The notes under the pieces were generated by a model. That model did not search any database. It saw only the letters and a program-made list of their open reading frames with translations, and had not been told where the DNA came from. This document shows, piece after piece, positions 45,461-59,872 of a stretch of 64,000 nucleotides of DNA (position 1 is the first letter of the stretch; every line of letters begins with the position of its first letter). The stretch lies in the NCBI GenBank assembly GCA_013396915.1, contig VWZL01000806.1:887081-951080 (forward strand), given 5' to 3'. Source of the stretch: Stercorarius parasiticus (lineage: Eukaryota; Chordata; Aves; Charadriiformes; Stercorariidae). Made by a program: the position numbers and the translations under genes.

Positions 45461-48400
45461 GGACAATTCCAATCTATTCTGGAAGGAAGAGGTGTTTGCC
45501 TATACTATCTGTCTACCAGAAAGCGTTTAGAAATGGGAGAAGTACAGCAACATCTGTTGCAGTTTCTTATTATTTGAGCAGCTTCTTTGGCACTTAATGA
45601 TTTATGTTTTGTTGGCTTGTTTTTGTTATCTGTGTAACAGATACTTACTGCCTCTAGCAGGATCCATATGCATAGAGAGGGAAATAGTAATGATACATGG
45701 CAGGAAAGAAGTCTACAGCTTTTAGTCAGGTTTGGCTGGTGATCCAAAATTGCCTTCAAAGAAAAGGAAAATGGGGCCCAGAAATATATCAGTGCCCCAG
45801 TTTATCTTTAGTGATCCCTTTTTACTTTTTTTCCCTTATGTTTCACATTTTTCATGCAGGAATTTGTCACAAACTGATGCCCATGGCAGACGACTGAGGA
45901 GAAGAAATGCGTGTTAAGTTACAGAACACATGCACAGTGTAAGAAAAATTGAAACGACAAAGTAGCACATTTCTGCCTTGTAGCTGAAGTAGGTAGCTGT
46001 GGAGATAGCAGAGAACAAATAGCAAGCAGGGAATTAGTTCTTTCTTTTTTTAAACTGAGTTACCCCTTGTTTCCATTTCACATACGCCATCTGCTGCTCC
46101 AGGGTTTACATTACGGGACGAAGATGGCAGATTACTTGACACAACTAATTGTGGTTACCTGTATGAAACACGTATTTTGTGAAAGAGGTGAGACTGTGTA
46201 AGAAGAGAGGTATGAATTCACTATTAATCATCTGTAATGCAGTGATGCCAAGACGCACAACTCGTAATGCGACAATGCATCACCGAAGAATCACTGAAGA
46301 CAGTCCCTTTCCCAATGTCATACAGATTATATGGGCAAAGAAAACAAGATGAGGATGGAAGAGACACCCATGCTTCACAAATATATGTAAGAGTTGCAGG
46401 AATGGTGTCCAGCTCCAAATTTATATAAGGAGGTTAAGACAGACATAGACTGTATTGCTTCAGTCTTACCCCAAAGCATAATTGAAACCTCATTTTATAT
46501 ATTTTGGAAAAAAATGCCACTGCAAATGTCTATGCAAGACAGATAAATTTAGGACATACAAAAAAGGCATGTCCCTACTTTTGGCCTGCCCCTCTCTTCT
46601 CCAGCTCCTTAACAGCAACCGTGGTAGAGGAACAAACATCTTAGTAGGTATGAAATGGTTCTTGAAGCTGAAAATTTAGACTCATTTCACACTGGAGGTG
46701 TCAGTGGCTGATCACTAGCTTACAGATGATAGGAAATGCACTGTCATGTTTACATCTGTCAAAATTGTAAAAGCCCAGCAAACCTAGATGTTTTGTGTTA
46801 GGGAGAGGGTAATGCAGTAAAAACATCTAATAGTTGTTCTTTCCCCCTTTTCCCACCCGTCCTCCAGAACACTAAATTATTTGGGTTTATTTTCTTTTTT
46901 CCCTCCTTTAGCTGTTAATTTCTTCAAGGACCTTTAGGAAGGCATGCCCTTCACAACACACAACTGTCCCCTCTTAAATGTGCTTCCTGACTTCAAAAAC
47001 TGCTTTTAAATGACATTTAAATGACATTTTAACAAGCACTTTATGGCACGAGTTCTGAGGATTTTTTTGTTCTGATTTTGCTGCTTCTCCATCCAGCAGT
47101 TCTGCCTTTCTTAGATGCAGACACAGTGCAATGGCTGCCAGCCGTGCCAGGAGAGATCCCATGACAAAAGCAGTGAACTCAAATGTGTTGCGGTAAGACT
47201 GACCATTTCTGTGTAGATTTTCCCGTGGGACACCCACAGTCTCTTATCTGTAGGAAGAGAGGGTGTTGTAGGAATTCCTCATATAGTGCACAAACTGGTT
47301 AACATCTAAAAGCTACAACTCAATGGTGCCACTTTTCCAGATAATCATTGATGTTCTACAGGTGAAACTGCAAAAATCTTCAAGCCTTACTGCAGCTCAT
47401 CCGTATTTTCATTTCTATCAGCCGGCCACCAGAGTTCCCTAAATGTATTATTAATTCAGTGCTGAGCTGTGGGAAATAGAAAGATGTAATTGAAAGTTCT
47501 GCATCACCTGCTGCAGGAGGCCCAGGTCCTGTGCTTGGCTAATTGTCAAAGTGCTAATTGACAACAGCAATATTGTCTAAGCACAATCCAGTCCATGTGG
47601 GGGAGCTCCAAAGTGGAACTGTGTACATTTTGCGTATTAAACTGCATTCTCAGGAGAAATATACTGTTTGTTAAGCTTGTACATGGGGTAGAGGAAGGAG
47701 GAATCTCAGAAAAGAGACCCAGCATCTTCCTTAGTAGGTAGCAGAAATGTGGAACTAATAATTTGAAAACAGCAAAATCTTGGGCTGTATGCTTTAAATT
47801 GAAAAAAGATTCTGCTCTCTAACAATGACTCACACTGAAGATGAGCATATTTTTTTGTGAATTGGTAACATGCAGTACATGCTGTTATGAACACGTAATA
47901 TTGTAGCAGGAATGTTTAGCTGGGTTAAAAAATGTTCTTGTTTATTTGTAGAAATAGGAATGACACACAGCAGGGAGATAGATTTTCTCAAGCGGGAGCT
48001 TTCTGTTTTGTAACATGAAATAAAGTCCCAAAGAAAATAATATTTTCCTTGTAGCAGAAGCATTCAGCGCAAACAAGTGGCTTCTCTTTCATCAGTGTCA
48101 ACCATGCTGTGGCAAGAGCCTTCATTGCCCACTTGTTAAGTGTTCAAAAGTTACCCTTATGCCTTGACCTACGATGCCTCTTCTGCACTGGAGAATTGTG
48201 TCATAAATAGCCACAAAGCTGCTTCATTATCTTCCTTGAAATTCCCCTCTACTGTGTTACTCACAGAAAACCTTGAACAAAATGTGTTACTGATATAGAA
48301 GGACCGTTGTTGTTAATCCTGATCAGTAGAATTCCATTTCCAGCTCATCCAGGAATTATTTCTATGTCTAACTGAAGAGGAAAGTTCAGTTTTTTGAAAT

Positions 48401-49651
48401 GCCCGTTCTTCTTCACTGTGAGTATCCTCCTGTTGTCTCTTGTCTTATGTGTAGGTTGTGGAGTCTTTGTACCAGAAGCTGCTTTTCTACTCTGTGTTTG
48501 CACAGCGTCTAGCACATTAGTGAGTTGGTTCTTGACAAAGGATTGTATTCATAAAGACAATGCAAGTGGTAAATAAGAAATTAATAATGTTTCTTTATTC
48601 TGGCAGCTCTTGTTTTCTCTCTATTAACTGAGACACTTAGATAGTCTTCAGTTACTTTCCACAGCGCCTTTCATAAAGCTCCCAAAGGCTTTATAAACCT
48701 GGAAAATATTTTGAACGTATTTTACCAGTAGAAAGAAACAGTAAAAAAAAGTCATTTGTATATTCAGGAAAATAATAACAAAGGTGGGATTTAAAATCTG
48801 TTTTTCTAGCTTTTTGCATTAAGCTTTCTACGACAGTGCTACTCTAATACACAGTACAACCTCATACAGACTCTCATTTCACAGTTAAATTTTAATGATT
48901 TTAATGCCTACAGAATTATCAAAAAATCTTTCAATATGACTAAAGTAAAGGAGGTGCTTATTCTTGAAAAGAAAACACAAGCTATAAAGATGTTATCTAA
49001 ACACAGAATAAAGAGCTAAGGCAGGATAGGAGCTGAAGACGGGGAATGGCAAACAAAAAGGGCCTGGCATGAAAGTAGCTATGGAAGAAACCTGTAAACA
49101 CATGAAGCCTTCCGCTTCTTCAGTCAAGTAATCTTCTCTATTGAGGTGGAATTGAATTAAATATAGAGTTTGGTATGTGGTCCTGCTTTAAACTTGAAGT
49201 TTTAGAGGAAAATTTAATCAGAATCAATCCATTGTGCAACCTTTTGTACTTCTTTTTTACAGAAACTACCATGAGAATTTAAAGCACCTGGACTTATCCG
49301 GAAAACTAGAGAAGGTAAATACTAGGGAGATTATACTGACTTGCTGATTTTCCCAGCACACTTGTGCTGTGTTAGTGGTGAGAAAGATGCCCTTCAGCGG
49401 GCCCCCTTATCTTGCTAAGGGTTTGTGGTTTGCACCATAAATGACAACCTGTTTGGAAAATGCATTCAAGTCCTGAATCAACTCATTCCTTAAGGAAAGG
49501 ATTAATTTTTTTTTTTTTTTTCAAAAAAATATTTTTGAAATATCCTTGCATGGCCAGGAATGGCAGCTGAGCATTCAGACTACAAGATGCTGGTTACCTG
49601 TCTATCGTGAGAAATAACCGATCCAAAAGTTAAACCGGGAAGAGAGAACCT

Positions 49652-49667
49652 GCCACATCGATGTGGC
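49652..49667. repeat. Perfect 16-bp palindrome
   Basis: GCCACATCGATGTGGC is self-complementary with a ClaI-type ATCGAT centre. About one 16-bp palindrome is expected by chance in 64 kb, so no function is implied. Confidence 0.9.
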
Positions 49668-50312
49668 CCTACAATTTCAATTGCATCACCCTGATAGCAG
49701 TGGCGAGTCCTGAATGGAATTAAGGGAGGAACACTAAAAGCAATGGCAAAATGGGAGGAGACACTGGGGTTGGGCTAGCAAAAGAGAGAAAAATCGCTAT
49801 TACAGAGTTGCAGCGTTAAAGCTGATTCAGGTGAGCTCTGAGTGCAATGTCTTTATTCAGCTGTGTCAGGAGGAGCACACACAGTAACATAAAAGCTCTG
49901 AAGTGTCAGCCTTTGATGTTCAGGAGACAGACTCACCTTTCAAGTTGAAGTATAGAACACAGACTTGGTGGTAGAACATGGAAAACTAGCAGTCTGAGGG
50001 CGGCGATGACAGGTATTAGGCAGCATGAACATTGTTGAGCAGTGAAAGATCACTTAAACATTTTGGCTTAAAAGAAGTCTTAGAGCTCAGAGTTGATATA
50101 GCATTGATAGTTTTATTTATATTTATCAGAAGGAAGTCTGTCCTGAAAATTATCAACAATTACAACAGGAATTAAACAATGTCTCAGTATTATAAAACTG
50201 GGTGCAAATTTTAATGTAATTTCCTATTTTATATAAGCTATGCATAGTAAGACAGTTTGCCATAAGAAATTGCTTTCTTATTCCTAGAATTATTTTTTAA
50301 ATTATTATTTTT

Positions 50313-50313
50313 N
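50313..50313. other. Undetermined base (N)
   Basis: This single N lies in an AT-rich stretch and marks an unresolved assembly or consensus position. Confidence 0.99.
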
Positions 50314-53300
50314 ATTCCAAGCCATTGAAAGTTTAATTCTACAGTACAGGCTCCAGAGAGATTGTTTGTGCTATTTTATCAGGGTCACCCTGGAATCTTG
50401 AATTGTTACATTAGCTTAGGTTTAAATTGTAATTCCCCAGTTGCTGCTAGGATGGGTTTGAAAGATTCAGTCTTGTTTCTGTGTCTTATTATTTTATGAG
50501 CAGTTGAATGTCACGCATCTCCTGGTGTCACTAACAGGAGCTGCTCCCTTAACTTAGTGAGAAAAGTAATGACCCTGTAAATCAATTTATGGCTGAGTAT
50601 GTACTGCTGTGTATTCATGCTGCTACCTGATTGATTCTGATTGTGAAAGTCACTGTAGAAAATACTTAGCTGTCATTACACATTGACAGGAACAATTGCC
50701 ATAAACAAAAATACCCCAAAGCCCCCAGACAGTTTTCAGAAAGCTGTCCTCATCCTCTAAAGGTAAGGCTTCACATATTTAATACTGGAACAAAAGAAAG
50801 CACGTCTTTTAAAACACTTCAAAGCAATGTTGTCTCCAAACTGACATGAAAGAAGTACAGAGGTAATTTAATATGTGTGAAGATATTTGATAGTAGAAAG
50901 GTATCAGTTAGAAAAGCACATCAGCATTTTTTGGGAACACTCAGCAACAGCATTAATAGGGCATGGGACTTTTTTTCTTTTTTTCTTTCATGAGTTCAGC
51001 ATTCCTGACATTAAGAACAGCAGACAAGACATTCAGCAGAGGGCAAAAGGACGGAAAGTCTGCGTAGTGTTTTCTTGAAGCAATAAAAACATACATCACA
51101 GAGAGGGCTGATAGGAGTCTGAATAGTGTGGTAAAAGTTCCGTTGATGACTGGAAGCCCTGGAACAAATTTCCTTGATTCAGAGATCATCAAGGGCTTCA
51201 GAACAGAGATAAAGAGGAGAAAAATGCTTGTGATAATCTTAGAATTCTCACCTGCCTGTGGTACCAGAAGACTGTGGAAAAATAGACCTTAATCTAGGAA
51301 AGAGGAAGGAAGGTTTTGTGTCAAGCTATGGTTGTGCCCTTTCATGATGAGGGGCTGGAGGGAGGGGGTGAAGAAAAGTGTATATTGGATGGACCTTTCT
51401 TCTGGGTGATGCACTGGCTCAGAGATTCTCAGAGACTTGCTCAGGAAAGGGTTAGGAAGGGATGAAATGCCTCAAAAGAAAGGACAGGCCAGCACAAGCT
51501 ACCCTGCCTTTAGTGATATGGTGGTCCTGGAACAGACAAAGAAATACTTCTTGTTTCTGTATGCATCTGTAGGATGGGCCAGGGGAGCCAGCAGGACCTG
51601 GAATCGGTCGTTGTGGATCTCTATGGGCATGAGCTCTCTGCTCTGGAGGGCTGATAGGTTGGGTCACTTCAGTTCCTGCACACCTACCCTCCGTTCCCCT
51701 GGTGCTGGGGGAGACCTTTCACCAATAGAGTCTCCACAAGCCGTAGATTCTGTTGAGAGCCACCACAGTAGAAAAGTCTGATTTTTGGCCGCATAGAAAG
51801 ATTTTGGGCTGTTGTTGGGTATTCCTGGAGTGTAAGCAATGAGAGTTTTAGAAGAAAGTCTGTGGGGTATCCTATAGGTAGCTCATAACTATCTTGAATG
51901 GAAAGAATTAAATGACTAAGGAAGATGGTAAGAATGTTTACTGCTGTTTAGTTGCCAGTTGTAGAGATGGAGAAATGAGAGGAATGAGAAACACTTCTTT
52001 TGGAAAATAAATTTGTAGACCTTTTTTTCCTAAAACTCATGCCTGGTATTTTGAAACAAGTATATTTAAATAAGGAGGTGTATTTTTTTCTGGTAGGCAA
52101 GACAGTGAGCAAAGGAAGAGCCTAGCTCTAAGTATCTAACTGTCTATTACTACAGAGTTACCACTGGCTTGTAGAACAGTCATGCATGGCACTCGTCTCT
52201 AGGATTCCTCCCCCATCACCCAACATAGCAGGCATGCAAACAACAGCTTATTGTCCTCAGGAGCAGCAGCCATTAGGTGTACTCTGGACCTTCCAGGCCT
52301 TTGCCACATTAAGGACTGAAGAGCAGGCCGTGTCCACTGCTGAACCTGACTCAAACCTGCTGAGACAAGAAGGTAAGCCTTCTGTCTCCTCTCAACAGGA
52401 TCTTTCTATATAGTTCTACTACCATGGGTAAAAGCAAGAATTGTTCAGATTCCTTATATCAAGTGGCAGGTGTCAAGTTTTCTAATAACCACTGACTCCT
52501 GGAAAAAAATCCACTATAGGTGAGTGTCAGAAACACAACGTAAATTGAGGACTCTGTTTAGCTGTGTCACAATTATCTGTATATAGGAGAATTATACTTT
52601 TTATATGGTGTCTCTTATAATACCAGAAGATGTTGTGATAGAACCATTGAGAACTAAAGAGAATCACATTAAATGGATGAAAGGCTGGTTAAACAATACA
52701 TCTCAGAAAATAATTGTGATATAAGGTACTGATATGCTAAGAGTAAAACATAAAGAACAATAAACATGACTATTATATATTTTGTCCCAAAGAACACTCT
52801 TATGGATGCAGATTTACTCATTGGTGTGGAAGAATGTTTTGAAAAGCCATAATCCCAGTAAGATTTCACGTGACAAATGAATGGTAAAAAGTGCTGGAGA
52901 AAGTCTATACATTTGGATTTCTTCATACAGGGACCTGGTTTGATGAACATTAAAGAGGCCAAATGCAAATTAATGTATCTAGGAATTAAGACTGTAACAT
53001 GCCCTTGCAACATGAATTACAGTATCTTGCAGGCCTTAAAGATTATGTGAAATGAATTTCTAGTGCACTGATGTTACTAAAATACTTACATAACAGCCTT
53101 AAAAAGAAAGGCAGGAGACATAAAGTAAGGAGATGACATTTTCTCTGATTATAGCAATAAAAATCCCAGCTGTCTTCAGAATGAAAGTTGAAAATTTTCT
53201 TTGTTTCATTAAAATGCTTTTCAAAGCATCCGAGAATGCTTTGAAATTTGAAAGGCACTTGCCTTTAGAAGCTTAAAATTCAGTGGAGTTTGTCATGGCA

Positions 53301-56300
53301 TGCACTACCTACCTGAAGAAAAGATCTCTGATGATATTTGGCTCTTGATAGCAAATCACCTATTTGAAAGCTGCAGTTAAAGAAATTCAGACTCAAGGCA
53401 CCGGTTATCAATGGTAACATTATTTTGTTTATCAACTTACTTAGGAAAGTACTGTTCTATCAATACTATCTTGGAGATAGTATCTACAAGAGTAGACGAG
53501 CACATTATAGGAGTGCTATAGCTCAGAACAGTATTGAAGAGTGTAGAGCTTATTTGATCATTGCATTGTTCGGCATGTGAAATGCAGGAGGTTTGATGAG
53601 ATGGTTTTCGTGCTCCTCTCTAGCTTTAAAATTTCTGACTTCATAGGAGGTGGCCAGACTGGCAGCCCTGGAGCATGAACATTTTCCTTTATCGGCACAG
53701 CAGGTACCACATGATAAGCACCAGTGCACACATCCTCCCTAATAAGCCTGAATCCTTCCTGTAGGGCCCAATTCTGTGAAAAAGAAGATGATTTCTTGAG
53801 AGGTGGACATCCTGCAGGGGGACAAAAAGGTGGTGAGATACCTAACAAAATCTGGAATACTGTCTATCTGTGTAAGGGAAAAATTTTACTAGGATTTAGA
53901 CAGAGGACCAATTCATATAGCCACTAATAGTCAACAGATGGTAATTACTACTGGCTACTAAAAGCTAGGTCAGATTTGAACCCAATGACCCAGAACTAAA
54001 ATGCTCCATATGCCATCACTGTGCTGTCTGGTATGCTCACTAGTCGTGACCCTCCCACTGAAATAAGGCCTTTCCCCCCAAGCAGGAAGCTTTAATATTC
54101 TCAGTTAGATGAAATAACTGGCTTGACATTTCTGCTCTGCCGTTGGTTTTAGCTCTTGCTACATGCTGTTTATCACACTTTAGTTTTAACCTTGAGGTGA
54201 CAAGGGAAAACAACACACTTCGTGAAAGAGAAGAAGTCATGGAAATAGTAATGACTGTCTTAGAAGAGGAGCTCTCCCTAAGTCCCAGACAGCCCATGAA
54301 CTAGAAGTTAGGTTAGGCTTTTTTTTTTTTTCTTCTCACAGAGCCCTTCAAGGTCTTTTCAAGGCTTCGGGTGTTAACCAATTGCTAGGTGATATCAATC
54401 TTCTTGGGTGGTACATCTAATTACAAATCTTTTGGTTAGTTTAGGCTGGAACTGTCTGGATTTAATCAGTTAGGTAGAATCTGATAAAAATCTAGCTGAA
54501 AGGTGTTCATTAACCACATAGTGACCAACAAATACAGCTTGCTATGTCTTGAAAAATATGAGGATTGCTTACTATTAGGACATGCAGGACATACAGCAAA
54601 TTTATATACCTGGTAATTTATGTGCTCTTCATCACTATGACATCTTGTGTTTTATATGCATACATAAAAATACACAGCATTGTCAGGTATTATTTTCCTG
54701 CAGATTAAGAGTCTGGAGAAGTTACTTTGTAGTAAGGAATAAAAGGTTACTCATTCAGGTCATAATTAATAGGGAGGGAAGTTTTCTGTGTGTAGGAGGT
54801 GAACCATGCCTCTTCTGCTCATCAGTTTCCTGACTAACAAAACACAGTCTCTGCTGCCTAATGTCACACCACAAGGTCATTAGAAGTCCTGACCTAGGCC
54901 TAACAGTCACTATTGATTACATTACAGAACCAAAGCCATAAAGTTACTAATGCATGCATTTTTTTCAGTCTTCTCAGGAAACTGCTCTAAACTGTTATCA
55001 CCTTTACGATATGCCATATATATGATTAAGAATTTCCCTGGTAGGAAACCACATATCTTTTACTAAGACTGCAGATACAGGATTTACTTGGAATCAGATT
55101 TGCTGAATGCTGACTTTCTGACAAATATGTATTGAATCTTTTATATAATTGTGTTTCCTCTAGCTATTATTGTTAAGGAAATACCTGAAAATGCATTAGG
55201 TGGGTTCAGGACATTGCTTCTTTCTATGACTGCTGCAGGGTAAGCACTTTAATTTTCATTACTATGGCCTCTTTCTTTACTCTATAGCATAATCCTCAAA
55301 AAACTTGAAAAAAGCTTGTTAGCAAGTATTTTACAACAGTGATGCTGTATTTTTTTATTTTACTATATGTAAAGCGCTGCAGCCATGTGTTAATGCTTCC
55401 CTGTATCTGTGTGGCAGCTGAACAGGTAAGGTGAAACTTTTTTTTTTTTTCCTTATGAATCTCATACAATATCAACTAAAAGGCAAATATATGCTTTTGG
55501 TAGTGAAATGGCATAACACTGCATCAGTAGGTCTTATTTCAAAAATTAAAACAAAGGAAACAATCCAAGCAAAACTCTTTTAATACCCAATCAGTTTTAG
55601 ATAATGCTACCACATGAGAAAAAGAGCAAGCAAACTGCAAAATCTGCAGCTTTATATATGAGGAAGTCAGCAATAGGATAATAAGCCACAAAAGTATCAA
55701 AAAGGAAAAAAAAAGAAAACCAGGAAAAAACAGAAAAATATTTTCACAAGAAGTTGATTCTGGACTGGAAGAAGATGCATAAGGTCTTAAAGTTTCCAGC
55801 AAAGTACCGTAAAGATATATTGGCTGAAACATAAAGCAGAAAACTCAAAGATATTTGTGACTGTCTTCCTCATCTGTCAGACTAAAAGGATGAAATTCAA
55901 TCTTCTTTTGAGTATTACCCCAAGACCTGTGCTACTTGAGCATCTCTTTATTTGCTCTTTCCACACAAGAAAGCATTATTTACCCATACTGAATACCAAC
56001 CAAATTAGAATAGCTGGTTAAAGGATGCGTAATTAAATATTTTTGGCGGAACAGTTTATGTTTTTTCAAGCAGTCTGCATGGCTTTTAGTTAATACCTAT
56101 TTCTGTGGAGAAGGTCTATGCTGTCATACTGTTATGACATTTTGTCCACCTGCTTGGTGGTAAAATATCTAGGATAAAACCCTCACGCACTGACATCAAT
56201 TAAATACACTTTTTTGGAGGATAGGACTAAGGTTTGCTTCTCTTTTCATTTGACAATTTCCTTTGTTTTATAATGTTCAGTACGTAAGAATCCACTGAAG

Positions 56301-57266
56301 TCTGGAGAAAGTCTTGCTGGGGTTTCTTTTGTTGAAGAAAAACTCCAGAATAAGACTGATTTATATGTCTGATTATAATTCTTCACTGGGGCTGATCACA
56401 AGTAGTCTGAATGAACCATCCTAATATCAGCTCAGATAATATAATAATTAGGTATGATACTGTGTTTTTATGTAAGGTTGGAGGACATTGAAATGAAGCA
56501 GAATTTTTTTTTTTTTTAGCAGAGCTATTTGCACCTTCCTTCTGTTAGAATAGTTAAGGATGATTCCCATCAATCATTAATCAACTGCAGTTTTCAGAGC
56601 AGTAAGTACTCCTCCTGCTATCTGTGGCATCACTTAGTATCTTGTTATATGATGCCTTGGGGCTAATGTCTCAAGCAAGGCAGTTGTCAACAGCCACCAC
56701 AAGCCAGAAAAACTTAAGAGCAGTAAAATAAAGGGTTTAATTCTTTGAAGGCAGTTTAGACATGCAGTCACTCAGGAAAGAATAGAGTAATTAGAAAAAA
56801 AAAAAAACCACTAAAAAACCAATACCCTACATATGTCACTTCAAATGACACACAAAAGGTTTTACAATACGCAGGAGACTTTTCCACCTCTTCTGCCTTT
56901 TTTCTTCCTTTCTTTTATTTTTTACAAACTAACATTTTAACTAACGTTAAATCGATTAATAAGAATGTCAAAGTAATTGTTCTCTATCTGTGAGTACCCA
57001 AACACCAACTGAAGCACAAAAGACCTGGCTGTCAATCAGAACAACTAAAGCACTAATGGATATCATGTCTAATCTTCATGCACTACAGCTGGGTCAGGTG
57101 CATGGGCACAAATTGATGGTTAGGCTAGTGCTAGATTTCCAGTCTTCAACTGATGTCTTAATTTCTCATGCAGACTGTGTCTGAAAGATAATTACTCTTT
57201 CGCATGTCAGCTCATTCCAAAGCTGTCCTGAATTCTGGGACTGGAGAAAACAGACAGAGAGAAGCT

Positions 57267-57294
57267 GGGGTGGGGGGCGGGGGGGATTTGGGGG
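57267..57294 (+). other. Strong G-quadruplex motif
   Basis: Runs of 4, 6, 7 and 5 G are separated by loops of T, C and ATTT (57267-57270, 57272-57277, 57279-57285, 57290-57294). All loops are short and the runs are long, which predicts a very stable quadruplex on the + strand. The surroundings are AT-rich intergenic DNA. Confidence 0.85.
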
Positions 57295-59854
57295 TGCCCT
57301 GGCTGCTCTGAAAATGCAAAGGTGCTGAGTTGAAATTGGGCATCCACAATGGAAAAAATATGAACGGAGAATAATTAAAGATGGCATTTTGGGGTTACAA
57401 CTGTGGAGTGTCTGTTCTGACCAAAATAAAATTAAATTAAAGCTGAAAGAAACAGCTGCACATTAAGCCCTATTTAATATTGATGCTAACTGAAGTATGG
57501 ATTTGAGTGAGCTTCTTCCTCAAGGTCTTTGCCTTGTATCACTGCCTTATTGTATAATAAAAAGGAATTCTACTTAGAAAAGTATAGCAACCAGTCATGT
57601 ATACTTCTTCACTGTATTTTGAGAAGGAAAAAAATATTTTTCCCCTTATAAAACTCTTTCAAGGATGCCAAAATAATCAGAGAGACTCTGCCAAAAATTA
57701 AAATATAGTTCCCAAAAGGGAAAAATCCCCAATGTTTAAGTGGGAGAACAAATCTCTATAGTTTACTTACACCTGATACTTTAAAATAAAGAATTATGTT
57801 AATAATGCTTTTAACCAGAGCTGTTTTCGCAGACATATTGATTCACTCCACATATATTAGCTTGTTTATAGAGACACTGTTCTCTTTCACTTAGTCAGTT
57901 GTTAGTACACTTAGATGATGTGAAAATCTGATATCCAGGTTGTTAACAAGACGTATCTTCTCCAGTAGTTAGTTGGGTACTGAGTGGTGTGTATTTAAAC
58001 CAGATATCATCGCGTCTCGGAAATCTGTACATCATCCCTAACAGAAATGAAGCAGAAAACACCTTGTGCTGAACACAAGGGAGAAGCTTCCTCATTACTG
58101 CAGCAATAAGAGAGGAAATAACTGTTCCCACTTCATTTACATGCAGGCTTCCTGGAACATCGCCTTGCTGGGTGCTACGGTCTGATCACTGCCTAATCAT
58201 CCTGAACACTTTTTTTTCTCTGTCTTTCAAGTTTTGTGAAGTTCTGAGAGCTGCCTGCATAGAAAATTGGTAACATTTGATCACTTAAGGCAAAAATACC
58301 AGGTTCTTCGATTTTATTTAATTTCACTAAGGCTAAACTCTTACTGGACTGCCTGAGTGAATAAGGGATTTAAGATTTGATAGAGCTTTCTTTCAAGGAT
58401 ATAGGTGTTTTTACATTAACCTAGAATATTAAGCAACGGGAACGATAACAACCTATATTTTACTAATGTATTCATTGCAATGCAAAGGCAGGCTGTATAA
58501 GCTTACGCATCTGTATACTACAAAATCCAGAAACAGGGTTAAGAAATACAGACTAATGAGTCCCTTCTTTGACATCTAGAAAGCTGTTATTTTTCTGTTT
58601 TGTTTGTAAAAATAATTCCGATGTCTAGTGAAAACATTTTATAGCAATTTTCTCCAACTGAAATACAGGCGTTTTTTTCTGTTGAAATTGATTGAAAGCG
58701 TTCAATCCATAATACCAGGCAGAGCCCAAATGTGCATAGCTGAAATGATCATTAGCACCATCTCTCTTGCTTTTCAGATCCAATCCTGATGAGCTACAGC
58801 TCCTATTAATGTGGCATGGTTACTGCTGGCACGTCAGCAGCTTATGCAATCTAGATGATAGAGTTGCCAAGTGAGAGACAGAAAGACGCCCTGGATCAGT
58901 GAAGTGCTGGTGATCCATCAGACATCAGAAGGTGGGTGAAAAAAACATCACAACATACACATCTATTCCCACACTAGCAAAAGGAACAATAAGAAACAAT
59001 TATTTCAAATTCAGCCTAAACTTTATTTGATTAATATAGTGGAAATGATCATGACAATGCTTTAGGTTTGCATTAATGACAGGGTGTGCGGGCTATCGAT
59101 TTTTTCAGGAAAGTCAAGTAGACTTTGGACTAAAAAAGGTTAAGAAATATTGTCCTTGAAAGTGCTTCTGGACAAGTGTTCCACCTCTGCCTGTTCAACA
59201 TGACTGTGAAATCACTGTGATGATTATTAAGGATGACATTGGCTGAATTTACTGGGAGAGTGAGACAGTACCTGGATGGGAACAAACTCCGAGTGAGGGT
59301 TACCTGCCTGAGGCTCTACCCAAAGTACATTTCAATAAATTTGGTACATTGGAAAAAAATAAAAATCAGAAGAGATCACAGCATTTTTATTAGCTCCTGG
59401 GATTAAAGGAATGAACATGCTATTGTGGTAGAGGTTCAGAGCATGCATGTCACCAGATGCCTGGCTTCGGCTGGACTACTATGTAAGTATACATTGCCAC
59501 TCGCAAGTGGTGAAAATGGTGCAAGCTTCCTGTACAAATCAGCTTTGCAGCAAGTATTTCTGTTCTGGTAAATTCAGTAGAAGAATATACCTAGTTACAG
59601 AGAGAATAACCTTTCTGTAAGGTCCACTGATAAAATTTTCTACAGAATCTTTCTGCCTCCTTCGTTCTCCCTGTGCAATGCCGGCACACTAACAATTAAT
59701 GATGCTTAGTTTTAATTAAGTTAATGTAGTTAACGGATGTTAAAGCATTCAGTATTACTGTGTCATCAAATATGTTTTAACAATTTGTTTAACAATGTTC
59801 CGGCTTTGAGGAAAACTGCCTTCTGATTTGTGCTTTGTTTTCCAAAGTATCTAG

Positions 59855-59872
59855 CTTTAGATATATCTAAAG
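59855..59872. repeat. Perfect 18-bp palindrome
   Basis: CTTTAGATA is followed directly by its reverse complement TATCTAAAG. It is AT-rich and intergenic, and pairing ends at 59854/59873. Confidence 0.9.

Noticed and set aside
58690..58730. Possible tRNA B-box (GTTCAATCC)
   Set aside because: No matching A-box and no cloverleaf can be formed around it.
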